NCBI GenBank assembly: GCA_963854835.1
Contig: OY978525.1
Span: forward strand, 61,442,855 to 61,506,854
DNA from: Megamerina dolium
Taxonomy: Eukaryota > Arthropoda > Insecta > Diptera > Megamerinidae
Direction of reading: 5' to 3'
DNA length: 64,000 nt
Shown piece by piece: positions 31,304 to 40,977 of the stretch (its first letter is position 1; the number at the start of each line of letters is the position of its first letter). A model generated the notes under the pieces. It saw only the letters and a program-made list of their open reading frames with translations, made no database searches and was not told the DNA's origin. A program made the translations under genes and the position numbers.

Positions 31304-33779
31304 AAAGGGTTGTCTTCGCGGTGAAATCTGTACAGGTATTCTTTGAATCAGCCAAGTCCAGTGAGCAGCTACGTAAGATGGTAAACAACCTCTCCATGAT
31401 TTCTGTCCATCCACATCGCTATATTTGGGATGAGTTTGAACAACCAGCGGCCTTTCTCGGATTGTTTCCATCGTTGCTGCCATTGGGCGATTGTACGTAG
31501 CCTTTCCTCTTTTTTAGCCAAATAACATGGTCTATACCCGATAGCGTTGTACAGTCGCTCCATTTCGTGCGCCAGCAGGTCAATGGGTACCTTCCTAGCT
31601 GTAAAACAGATGGCATGAACTGAAACGGTACGGCACTGGCCACTCTAAAAGCGCCGAGCCTGTATGTGGCTTGGATGTCTTTATAGTATGACTTCTTCGT
31701 TCTTGCCCAGATCTGCATATAAGATCACCGAGCTTGTCACCGTTAACAGAAGTTGCCACCTACTTGCGCGAGAGCAACCGATGTTAGGCATCAGCCTAGT
31801 TAGCGCACCATTTATTCTCGCACCATTTATTCTCGCACCTTTGTCGCTGAACGTCTGTAAGTGCCGCTTGAACGTCATCCAATTACTTCAGGTACGGCTG
31901 GGAAGTGATGTTGTGATCACCTAACGTGATTACTAGTTCTACACGGACCTGCCGAAGGCTCAAAAGAACGACCTCTGTTTTTTGCGCCGTAAGCTCGAGT
32001 TTTTCGTTTTTCAGCCAGCTTCTTACTCTTGAAATAGCATCATTACATACCGCCAGCAACGTGTCAAGGTGTTTTGTCACTACCACCAGCGCGATGGTCG
32101 TCTGCTTATCCGACAAGGGTTATGTCTTCCGGAATGTGAAGTTTAAGGATGCCGTCATACTTTACATTCCACAGTGTTGGGCCCAGTACCGAGCCCTGTG
32201 AGACACTGCCAATTACCTTGTACGTTTCTACACCAGCGTCAGTATCATAGAACAGGACTCTGTTATAGTAGCGAAAATTTTAAAGGCACTCATAATCTGA
32301 GGCCAGCTTGCAGAGTTAAACGCGTTTTTTATATCCATCGTCACCACTGCGCAGTACTTCTTCATGCCGAATCTCCACTGTGTGCCGCTAATGGCATGAC
32401 AAGCAATACTCATGACGGCTTACAGCGTTGATCGCGCTTTTCTAAAGACATACTGATTTGGCGAGAGCCCTTCTGGTTTCTCCAAGTGCTCCTATATTTG
32501 GTCACATAAGATGCGCTCCAGTATTTTTCCAAGAGTATTTAGCATACACAAAGGACAGTACGATGATTGTTGGTATGGCTGCTTTCACGGTTTAAGTAGC
32601 AGCACCAGTCTCTGTTGTATTCAGGGTTTTGGAAAGACGAGCTCTTTGAGAAATGCGTCATAGAGTCCAGCGAAAAGCTCCGGTGTCGCCTTGATTGCTG
32701 TTTTCACCGCAATGTTTGGAAAACCATCTGGATCCGGGGCTTTGTTATCTGCTATGGATGTCATCCACACATATTGGCTGACCTATACCAGGGTGTCGCT
32801 TTTTCTTGGCGAGGGAATAGTGTAAAGACTACATCTTATAAGAGTGTCGGGCATGTGGGCTGGGGTGCTCTCGGTCCTTTCAGCTTCCTCATAATGGTTT
32901 TATACCCCATTCCCCATGAATGGCTTTTTTGAGGACGGCTTTACGGGTCTTGTATTCTGCCAGAAGCGCGTCTAATGGTGGTGTACCGCGTACTCTCTTC
33001 AATTTTCTTCGTGTATGGTGGCAGTATCCTCTGACGGCCATGATCTCTTCGTTCCACCAGTAGACTGGCGTTTTTTCAGGTCTTTCTGAAATCCTGGACA
33101 TGGTTGCGGCACATGCTTTACAGAGACAGTCAGTAATGCTCTTCGATATGCTTTCTGCATTCATCCTTTCGGGAGCTTCTTGTCCGGTGCCATTTTTCCA
33201 GACCATGTTAAAAACTTCAGCGTTGAATGCTTGTTTCCTCCAACCCTTTTGCTACACTTTCCGTGCACGATGTGCATTGCGCTCTATGTCCGTTAGTATT
33301 TCAATAAACATTGAAGTATTTCATTTCATTGTGGTCACTGTGCGTTTAAATGGAGCTAACCGTCCACTTGGCATTGCGTGCTATAGCGCTATCTGCGAAC
33401 GTCAAGTCCACGATGGAACTACCCCATTCCGTTTAGAATGTGTTTTGGCCAGACACATTAAACAGTTCCAGATCAAGCTCGGTGGAGCGTACCAAATGAA
33501 GAGATAAGAGATACCTCTCGTCTTAACTCGGGTAAAACCATGTTCTACACACTTCATTTTACTCTGCAGTGTTGCGTTCCTCATTGCCAATACCGCAGAC
33601 TTATTCGAGCCATCAGATGTCTAGGAGTGGTCTTTGACGTTTTCATATTGCTCAGATAATAGCACAATATCCACGCTGCAATATCCTGCATAGTTTACCA
33701 GAGAAAATCTTGGGCGGCCGCACAATGGTTGAGATTGATCTGTACAATCCTCATGTATGCTCTTCTCATCGCGCCTTTT
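31304..33779 (-). pseudogene. R1-clade non-LTR ORF2, degraded
   Basis: It starts at ATG 33779 in an ATGA overlap with the ORF1 stop. The N-terminus MRRAYMRIVQINLNHCAAAQ is an R1-type endonuclease start. Downstream pieces in several frames are KTPVYWWNEEIMAVRGYC (33020-33090), VTKHLDTLLAVCNDAISRVR and WLKNEKLELTAQKTEVVLLS of RT (31940-32080), and RTIAQWQQRWKQSEKGRW with RNHGEVVYHLT (31390-31500), the conserved R1 C-terminal block. There is no RNase H. With the piece at 30172-30331 the total is shorter than a normal R1 ORF2, so deletions as well as stops and frameshifts have occurred. Confidence 0.82.
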
Positions 33780-34800
33780 TAGTCAGCGGACATTTATAGC
33801 TGCCGGCCGCGTGCTCAACTTTGCACAAAGCGCACTTTTCTGGGTGCGTGCATGTTGCTGCCTTATGGCACTCCCATTTGAAGGCGGTTCGTAGACTCTT
33901 CACTGCCAATACATCCGAACGCCTAACCTTGCATTGTGCAGATTTCTTCTGGTGTAGTTACTTCGTCGAGGTCCCTACACTGTAGTGTCACAGTGTAGGT
34001 ATACAGACGTCTTTTCTTCTGGCACTCCTTCAGTTCTATCATCAACTCCTTCTTAGCCGTTCGCCGAATTGCCTTCACTCTGCCCCAAGAGACCTAAGAG
34101 AGTCTGAGGTTTTCACCTTCAGCTGGATGTCTACATACGTAGCGTGCTCAGCCTTCGATATTATTATGGTATCGGGTTTTATCGAATTTAGCTTCCTTTA
34201 CATTTTTCTCCTTAAAGAGAGTCCAGCCGGCCTCTTTGTTTGTGGCGGTTGCTCCTTTTACTTTTTTCTGCTGCATCTCCGGCGTCTCGCGCCTCTTTTT
34301 TACTACTTACGATCGCGCGTTCGGTACCAGGGTGTTATCTCATGTCGTTGCTGTACCGGGGCTGGGTTTTGGGTTTTTGCTGGTTTTGTAACGCTGCTGT
34401 ACATTTCTCCTTTTGCACCTTATTGGTATCTTCCTCATTGGTGTCGCCGGTTCCTTCTCGGATTCTTCTATCACCATACTGTCTTCGGTGTGCCTTCTCT
34501 TAATCATGGCTCCAATCCTTTTGATCTTATGGTGCACGTTGTTGCGGCATTGTACTCCAGGAGTGAATTGATGGCTTCTCCCAAGGTCATCACCTTTCAT
34601 CGGCGTGGATTATTTGCTTTTATTTTCTCACTAGTTGTGCACTTTTCGCCTCTCCTGTCGAAATTATACCACCGGGCAGGTTTTCTAGTTTTTAGCACGT
34701 TACTCCGTCAAAACTTCCAGGATTCCTTGACTTTGGTGTATCTACGGCCACATTAATTCTATCAGATGCGCTGTTTTGTGTTTTTGTGTTTTTATGACAT
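33776..34800 (-). pseudogene. R1-clade ORF1 (gag-like), degraded
   Basis: The C-terminal end has zinc-knuckle-like CALCKVEHAAGSYKCP near 33790-33850, preceded by CHKAATC, as in R1 gag proteins. It ends in TGA overlapping the ORF2 ATG (33776-33779). The N-terminal part is seen as an 86-codon frame (34340-34600) with basic and Ser/Thr-rich content. The middle is broken by stops. A plus-strand frame of 209 codons across 34127-34756 is antisense and has no motif. Confidence 0.65.
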
Positions 34801-35095
34801 GAGCCTGAAAACCATTTCTACAAGATATCACTCTTGTATACTAAGGTAACAGAATACCTTAATCGTCAACCCAGAACTTCTTTTCCACATTGTACCTTAA
34901 TTAAGACCTTACTGGGCTCAGTCTTAATGCAGTTTATACCTACTGCCAGGCTTTTATCGCAACCGCCCCTAACCTGGGAACAGACTCTGACCAAGTAGCC
35001 GCCCATTCTGGATCAGACGGTATTGGGTTTGTAGCTCGCAGCCGCTCCTAACCTGGAGTCAGACGCTGACCAAAATATATCGTATTCTGCTCACA
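34801..35095 (-). repeat. R1 5' UTR with two related ~80-bp repeats
   Basis: GCAACCGCCCCTAACCTGG followed by AGACTCTGACCAA (34957-34998) recurs as GCAGCCGCTCCTAACCTGG with AGACGCTGACCAA (35038-35074). Repeats in the 5' UTR occur in several non-LTR elements and may carry promoter activity. The left end of the element is set at the last repeat and is approximate. Confidence 0.5.
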
Positions 35096-35321
35096 AATTT
35101 AAAATAAATAGTGCTGATTGGGCACACATACTCTAAACATATAACTAATCAAATTGAAACGATGAATATTTCTATGAATGCCAATAAGGATGTTGCAAAT
35201 TTAGACTTCGCAAAGAAAAACAAAAACTTTGGTACATATTCAAAAATAATATTACACATTATAATCGCCAGAGAGCAAACCCTTTATTTAGAAGAGAAAA
35301 AAATTGAAATCTTTTTATGAT

Positions 35322-35705
35322 TTTAGAGCTATTATATCAGGACAATGAGAGTTAAATAAGACTTGTAATTCATTAAGATTATTTTCGTACCCATTCATAT
35401 TCCATTGAAGAATACTCAGTACCATAAGACTAAAATATAAACTCTGATTAACGTTGCATTTCGTCATCTGGGAATAATAATATATCATCTTGATGGGAGA
35501 GGTTATTACGAAATAGTTTGATTTTTGTTTGATGGAAGGTGGAGACTTTGCGACTTCTATTAGAGGAATTTAATATGTATCAGTTTTTGTAGATTATTGT
35601 TTTTTGTTATGGTTAATTGTATTTGGTCGTTGGTATTGCTGTGAAAATTGAGAAGTGGTTGGGTCATAGTTGGTGATATTTGTGTCAGCTTGCTGTTTTA
35701 TGAAT
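35322..35705 (-). pseudogene. Jockey-clade fragment: end of ORF1 and start of ORF2 endonuclease
   Basis: On the minus strand MVLSILQWNMNGYENNLNEL and then CPDIIALKS is the typical Jockey endonuclease start. A stop follows at once. Upstream, short broken frames (NITNYDPTTSQFSQQYQ) may be the ORF1 tail. The gypsy B sequence begins directly at 35706, so this fragment borders the truncated end of that element. Confidence 0.62.
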
Positions 35706-35729
35706 TCGAAATTATGAAGGGGTATAACT

Positions 35730-36914
35730 TTAGAGATTTTCCACACCCTTCGCTGCAGGATCTCTTAAACCGTTTCCCGTACTTCTTCGACAACAGTCAA
35801 CAGTTCTAACACCCCGATTACCACAATCCCAACAAAACATAATTTGTCGATTTGTGCAGCTAGACCGGTTGTGGCCACGTTGCCCACATCGAAAACACAT
35901 GGTCTCTTCATTCTGAAGGCCAAGCACCGTTTGTATGCGGTTAACAGTTCTTCTATTCATACCTTCTTCTGGTCCAATGGATTCGTACTCCTGTGCTAAG
36001 ATAATCAACTCTCTAAGTACACTGAATTCTCGTCTTTTAATGTACATTCGGTATTCAGTACGGCTATTCCGAAATATCCGTTCGAGCTGTTGGCTTTGTG
36101 ACATCGAGGTCCAACGCATCATGGATTGTATTGCAGTGACAAATGTTACAAATTTCTCTTTTGGGCGTTGAATTCGTTTTCTGATGTCGTCTTCGAGTGT
36201 TTCAAAGAAACGTGCAGGCAAAAAGAACAGCTTAAAATCTTCTACAAAATCATGATATGAGTCCCAAAGGTCTCTATTATTCCTGTACCAAAATAAAGCG
36301 TCTCCACGTAATAATTCGGGCATAGTATTTAGTAATGCGTGTTTAGGTATCTCATAGCAGGCCGCTAGCTCTTCGATACGTTCTAGAAACAACAGTGGTT
36401 CTTTTCCACCTTCGTATTTAACACCCCACTTGCGTACCATGTCACAAATGGAAGCTAAATCTAACTGAGGTTTATCTTGTACAGCTAGTGATACAGGTGA
36501 AGAACAGGATTGTTGTTGGTTTGCTCCACTACCACTTGCCCCCACGGTGATACCCGGATCTACCTCGCTGACTGAACCACCACGCTGTACCTGAGTGGCG
36601 ACTTTTAATTCTTTCTCCGAAAATGCTGTCCTCAACTGGTCGATAATTTCGATATGTTCAGGTGGTAAGTTGCCATCTTTAATGTAATTTCTCAAAACAC
36701 CCCTCATTTCGTCCACAGTGCCGGTTGTCTTCAACCCTAGATCACCTAGGCACTGCGTCAATTCTTCTTTATTTAAGAAATTCACAAACGCACGACTCAT
36801 TTTTCTCTCAGTTATTCCAATGTTAGTACACTTCCAATATGGTGTATATGTGTACTGCAGTATTTTCCTTGCTCCAGTATATGTGTGCGCTATCCTTTCT
36901 TTTTTTATATACAT
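35730..36914 (-). CDS. Gypsy family B gag, extra (truncated) copy
   Basis: The frame is nearly identical to the gag at 40914-42098. The likely start is ATG 36800 (MSRAFVNFLNKEELTQ), though the frame is open from 36914. Residues ~45-75 form a SAP-like helix-loop-helix (LNKEELTQCLGDLGLK), followed by a retrotransposon gag domain (EGGKEPLLFLERIEELAACY and MPELLRGDALFWYRNNR) and a CCHC zinc knuckle CFRCGQRGHNRSSC. A second knuckle-like motif, CWDCGNRGVRTVDC, has Val in place of His. In this copy the element ends at 35706, so no pol follows. The protein would form the virus-like particle and bind RNA. Confidence 0.88.
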   Translation of the reverse strand: MYIKKERIAHTYTGARKILQYTYTPYWKCTNIGITERKMSRAFVNFLNKEELTQCLGDLGLKTTGTVDEMRGVLRNYIKDGNLPPEHIEIIDQLRTAFSEKELKVATQVQRGGSVSEVDPGITVGASGSGANQQQSCSSPVSLAVQDKPQLDLASICDMVRKWGVKYEGGKEPLLFLERIEELAACYEIPKHALLNTMPELLRGDALFWYRNNRDLWDSYHDFVEDFKLFFLPARFFETLEDDIRKRIQRPKEKFVTFVTAIQSMMRWTSMSQSQQLERIFRNSRTEYRMYIKRREFSVLRELIILAQEYESIGPEEGMNRRTVNRIQTVLGLQNEETMCFRCGQRGHNRSSCTNRQIMFCWDCGNRGVRTVDCCRRSTGNGLRDPAAKGVENL

Positions 36915-36945
36915 ACATATATATTTTCTTCACAAAATTTCTATT

Positions 36946-36963
36946 GTCCCTGCTCGGGCGCCA
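36946..36963 (-). other. Primer-binding site, tRNA-Lys type (extra copy)
   Basis: The minus strand reads TGGCGCCCGAGCAGGGAC, one mismatch from the complement of the 3' end of tRNA-Lys(UUU) as known from retroviruses. It lies directly after the LTR. Confidence 0.85.
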
Positions 36964-37375
36964 TTTATAATGCTCTCTGCTGGTCAAACTCGTCGGTGCC
37001 AGGGTTCAAATTGAATTTATTTATTTTTATTATATTATTCCCTTTATTTATTATATTATTTCATTTATTTATTCTTTTATTTCATTTACTTATTATATTA
37101 CTCCATTTATTTGTTATACTATTTAATTTAGCTATTATATTACTTATCGGTATATTGCAAGCAAATCACACAATTAAGATAGGGTTGATTACCCCAGGTT
37201 TGCGCTCCACGACCACTGGCACTTCGAACCGCTAGACCCTGTCTCTCCAATTCCTCCTCCTCTGACTCTCACATAACCTCGGCTCGTGAGTTTTTATGGA
37301 AGATGATGGTGTTAGTGGTTAATTAGTGTTAGTACTAATGCCTGGGTCCTATGGCGGTTACCAACCAGTAGGTAG
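36964..37375 (-). repeat. Gypsy family B LTR (middle of the tandem)
   Basis: This 412-bp direct repeat of 42148-42559 lies between the pol/ORF3 end and a PBS. I see only one difference over the LTR (37167 region, AAGATAGGG against AAGAAAGGG). The boundaries are taken from where the two copies start to differ (ACCTACTGG on the minus strand) and from the PBS. No TG...CA ends are obvious. Confidence 0.75.
37020..37147 (-). repeat. 21-bp AT-rich minisatellite inside the gypsy B LTR
   Basis: Six units of about 21 bp (TTTATTTATTATATTATTTCA type) lie head to tail. The same array is in the other LTR at 42204-42331. Confidence 0.85.
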
Positions 37376-37660
37376 AAGGAAGACATCTGAAGCATTGTCT
37401 TCCTTCTGTTTTGTGTTTCTCCATGCGCTAACAATGTCTTCAATATATAATTTGGGTAAGTCGGTAACATCAGATGTTATTATTACTTTGGCTCTCTTCG
37501 GGACGATAGTTGGCTCTTCAGATGGACTTTTCTTTCTGTGCTGCTCGTACTGCACTTCCTCATAGTTACGGTCTGCATTCATTATGCTCCTATATTTTAC
37601 TAAACGGTAATTATAATTCGTATTGTAATAGTTGCGTTGAGACGAATAAAATTGTGTCAT
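37358..37660 (-). CDS. Small third ORF of gypsy B, unknown function
   Basis: A frame open from 37738 has its first ATG at 37660 (MTQFYSSQRNYYNTNYNYR, 100 codons). It lies between pol and the LTR, the env position, and its stop is about 15 bp inside the LTR. The protein is Asn/Tyr-rich at the N-terminus and then basic and acidic (KKSPSEEPTIVPKRAKV). It has no clear signal peptide, membrane segment or Cys pattern, so it is not a recognisable env. It may be an accessory protein or the remains of a longer gene. The sequence is not present upstream of the other LTR, as expected for the end of the internal region. Confidence 0.4.
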   Translation of the reverse strand: MTQFYSSQRNYYNTNYNYRLVKYRSIMNADRNYEEVQYEQHRKKSPSEEPTIVPKRAKVIITSDVTDLPKLYIEDIVSAWRNTKQKEDNASDVFLLPTGW

Positions 37661-37815
37661 GTCGATGCCACGTAGGCGAGTTGTTGTAGATTCTACCACA
37701 AGGATTGGAAGGGTAAATACAATCAAATATCCTCTCACACGCTGTCACCATGTTAGATTTGCTGTCTTAGTGTAGTGAGGTGTATTTATTGTTGTTTATT
37801 TGCTGTTATTTATTA

Positions 37816-40800
37816 TTAGTGGTGATATGGTTTTAAGTCTTTCAAGTGAGCAGTGACTTTGTCTTTGTTGCTGTCAGGATCTCGAAGGCGTACGATGACA
37901 GGGGACACAAGTTCGGATACAACGAAGGGACCATCAAATTTTGGTGCAAGTTTTGCTGCAAAATGCTCGGCCGCTTTTGACAAATGGTGTTGGCGAAGTA
38001 GAACTAGATTGCCTTTCCGTGGCGACCAAGCACGATGTCTCAAATTATAGTGTTTAGCCTGTTGATTAGAAGCTGTTACGAGATTCTCTCGCACAAGTTC
38101 GAAGATTTCTTTCAACTGGTTTGCCTTTACTTTAGGGTTATTATATCGCTCTGTAAGGTTTTCATGTATTTTCCTACTGAATAATGTGTTTGGTAGACGT
38201 AGTTCTCGCCCTTGTGTTAGGAATGCTGGGCTGTACCCTGTTGAACTCTGCTTACTGGAATTTATTGCCAACATTAACTCTGGTAAGCTCTCATCCCACC
38301 TGCGTTGGTTTCCTTCACTGTACTGGGCTATCATAGTTTTAATTGTGCGATTCATTCTCTCTGTAGGGTTCTCTTGTGGGGAATAGGGGGCAGTAAATTG
38401 TTGCTTGACGCCAAGAGTCTCGAAGTATTTTTTGCATTCCCGACTGGTAAATTGAGCACCATTGTCAGTTATGAGAATATCAGGAACTCCATATCGAGCT
38501 AAAATTTGTTCCCTAAATGCCTTTATGAAAGTTTTAGTGGTAGCTTTTCTAGTAGCTACGAATTCTGACCATTTACTAAATTTGTCATGGAACACGATCA
38601 ACGTGGTATTTCCGTGCATGGATCGTGGGAGTGGACCTACAAAATCTGCTGATACTATCGACCAAGGCCGTGATGCTAGAGTTGTTCTCATTTTCCCTGC
38701 AGGGGCCTCTTGGGATGCTTTAAATTTTTGACATGTTTCGCATCGTCGTACATACTTTGCTACGTCTCGGAACATACCTGGCCAGTAGTACAGTTTGGCC
38801 ACTCTTGATGTTGTTTTGGCTATTCCTAGGTGTCCGGCTGTGATATCATCATGACACTCTCTCAAAACACTAATCCGTTCCGATTTTGGCACTACCAGTT
38901 TCCAAGGAACAGGATCCATGTCATTATAGGCGGTTGCATCGTAAATATGTCGGCATAAATTACCGTTATCGTCTATTCGGTAGTCTGGTAGATCTTGAGG
39001 TCTTCGTGTGACCATTTCCACTTTGGACAAATACCACTTATCGTGTGAATCTTCGGTAGTTTGTTGAAGAGATTGGAAAACACCATGGCAATTTTCAATG
39101 TTGGTCAACGGTGAGCGAGAAAGGCAATCGGCAATAACATTAAATTTTCCTTTTCGGTACCTTACCTCGTAATCATATTGCATCATTTCTAGGGCCCAGC
39201 GAGCAATTCGCCCCGATGGAGATTCGATAGAGTTGAGCCATTTTAATGATTGATGATCGGTAACAATGACAAAGTGATAACCTTCTAAATAGTGTTTCAT
39301 CTTCCGAATGCCCCATACTATTGCTAGACATTCTTTTTCTGTAACCGTGTAGTTTCGTTCTGCTGGCATTAGAGTACGGCTAGCATACGCTATTACCTTT
39401 TCGCCATCGTCGAACTCTTGTAGAAGGACCACTCCTAAACCAACATCACTTGCATCCGTCTGTAGTATAAACGTACGCTCGAAGTCTGGACATGTGAGTG
39501 CAGGTGCTTCCGAAAGTTTGTGTTTCAATGAGATGAATGCTGTCTGCTCTTCATCTGCCCATTTCCATTTATTGTTCTTTTGTAGCAATTTGTTCAATGG
39601 GCTTACTAGTGTTGAGAAGTCTGGAATGAAACGACGGTACCACGCAGCCGTGTTCAGGAAGGACCTCAGTTCAGTAAGTGTTGTGGGTGGCTGTATATTC
39701 ATGATTGCACATACCTTCTCTGGATCAGTATGCACACCGTGCTGACTGACTACATGTCCCAAATACTTTATTTCTTTCTTTACAAATGAACATTTGTCCG
39801 GATTTATTCTTAACTTGGCTTCGATCAGCCGATCGAATACCGTCTTGAGATTGGCCAGATGTTCCTCCAATGTACGTCCCATCACTACGATATCATCCAA
39901 ATATGCAAAAGCAAAAGAGTCCATTGAAGGTCCAATGACGTTATCTAATGCTCGTTGAAAAGTAGCCGGTGCTGAGTGCAGTCCAAAAGGCATGACTCTC
40001 CATTGAAACAGACCTCGTCCGGGTACCGTAAACGCAGTGTATAGTTTGCTATCTTGTGCCATAGGAATTTGCCAGTAGCCTTGTCGAAGGTCAATGGTAC
40101 TAAAATATTTGCCATTGCGGAGTTTTTCGAGGATTGTATTAATTCGAGGTAGTGGGTACGCATCGCGAATTGAGTGTTCGTTTAGTTGGCGATAATCTAT
40201 ACATAATCGCCACTCACCATTCTTTTTCCGCACCAGCACAATTGGAGAACTATATGGGCTCTTTGATGGTTCGATACGATTATCTTTTAGCAATTCTTCA
40301 ATTTCGTCATCAATTATTTTTTGCATCGCTGGGTTACGAGGGAAATATCGTTGCTTAAGTGGCCTCTGGTGTTTCATAATAATGACGTGTTCAGTTATAT
40401 TCGACGTGCCGTTGATATTTTGAAACCGTGAGAGCTGCTCATCTAGAAAGGCTTGGACTATCTGGGATTCATTGTCATCTTTGACGTTGTGGTTTATTGT
40501 TGCGCATCCTGGCTGCGTCGCAGTGGACGTATTTTTCGCGGTTGCAGTAACTCGATCTTTAGGTTGGATTTGTATTGAAGCGCCGGTTCGTTGCAGAAAG
40601 TCCATTCCAAGAATTATTGGGTCTAGGCTTGTTCGGAGAACTAAGAAACTGTGTTGAAATACTATTCCATTAAGAGTAACCCAACTATTAACGCAACCTT
40701 CAACTCGTATCATCGACGAATCAGCCAATTTGAGGGTTTTAATTGTGGAGTCATGGATATGAAGATTTAAATTATGGACTATGTTGAGTTCAATGCAAGA

Positions 40801-40977
40801 ATGAGTGGCTCCAGTATCTACAGTAGCAACGTACCTTGTTTGCCTGATCATAATTTTTGTTGCTAGGCGGCCATCTTTCCCGTATTTAATTTTAATTATG
40901 AAGGGGTATAACTTTAGAGATTTTCCACACCCTTCGCTGCAGGATCTCTTAAACCGTTTCCCGTACTTCTTCGACAA
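37816..40977 (-). CDS. Gypsy family B pol polyprotein: protease, RT, RNase H, integrase
   Basis: The frame has 1,053 codons without a stop. The first codon is TTG, so it has no start of its own and is in the -1 frame to gag, overlapping it by about 64 bp; GGAAAAT near 40926 is a possible slip site. Domains in order: protease DTGATHSC (about 54-61) and ILGMDFL; RT PYSSPIVLVRKKNGEWRLCI, FSTIDLRQGYWQI and YLDD (about 359-362); RNase H LQTDASDVGLG, TEKECLA and VTDHQSLKWL; integrase HHCC (H709/H716 to CETC), D778, D838 and E873 (approximate) and a C-terminal GPY/F segment (KFDGPFVVSEL). No chromodomain is seen. All catalytic residues are present, so it could encode an active enzyme set. Confidence 0.93.
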   Translation of the reverse strand: MSKKYGKRFKRSCSEGCGKSLKLYPFIIKIKYGKDGRLATKIMIRQTRYVATVDTGATHSCIELNIVHNLNLHIHDSTIKTLKLADSSMIRVEGCVNSWVTLNGIVFQHSFLVLRTSLDPIILGMDFLQRTGASIQIQPKDRVTATAKNTSTATQPGCATINHNVKDDNESQIVQAFLDEQLSRFQNINGTSNITEHVIIMKHQRPLKQRYFPRNPAMQKIIDDEIEELLKDNRIEPSKSPYSSPIVLVRKKNGEWRLCIDYRQLNEHSIRDAYPLPRINTILEKLRNGKYFSTIDLRQGYWQIPMAQDSKLYTAFTVPGRGLFQWRVMPFGLHSAPATFQRALDNVIGPSMDSFAFAYLDDIVVMGRTLEEHLANLKTVFDRLIEAKLRINPDKCSFVKKEIKYLGHVVSQHGVHTDPEKVCAIMNIQPPTTLTELRSFLNTAAWYRRFIPDFSTLVSPLNKLLQKNNKWKWADEEQTAFISLKHKLSEAPALTCPDFERTFILQTDASDVGLGVVLLQEFDDGEKVIAYASRTLMPAERNYTVTEKECLAIVWGIRKMKHYLEGYHFVIVTDHQSLKWLNSIESPSGRIARWALEMMQYDYEVRYRKGKFNVIADCLSRSPLTNIENCHGVFQSLQQTTEDSHDKWYLSKVEMVTRRPQDLPDYRIDDNGNLCRHIYDATAYNDMDPVPWKLVVPKSERISVLRECHDDITAGHLGIAKTTSRVAKLYYWPGMFRDVAKYVRRCETCQKFKASQEAPAGKMRTTLASRPWSIVSADFVGPLPRSMHGNTTLIVFHDKFSKWSEFVATRKATTKTFIKAFREQILARYGVPDILITDNGAQFTSRECKKYFETLGVKQQFTAPYSPQENPTERMNRTIKTMIAQYSEGNQRRWDESLPELMLAINSSKQSSTGYSPAFLTQGRELRLPNTLFSRKIHENLTERYNNPKVKANQLKEIFELVRENLVTASNQQAKHYNLRHRAWSPRKGNLVLLRQHHLSKAAEHFAAKLAPKFDGPFVVSELVSPVIVRLRDPDSNKDKVTAHLKDLKPYHH

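Noticed and set aside
34127..34756. 209-codon plus-strand frame
   Set aside because: It is antisense to the R1 ORF1 and has no motif; its composition reflects the opposite strand.
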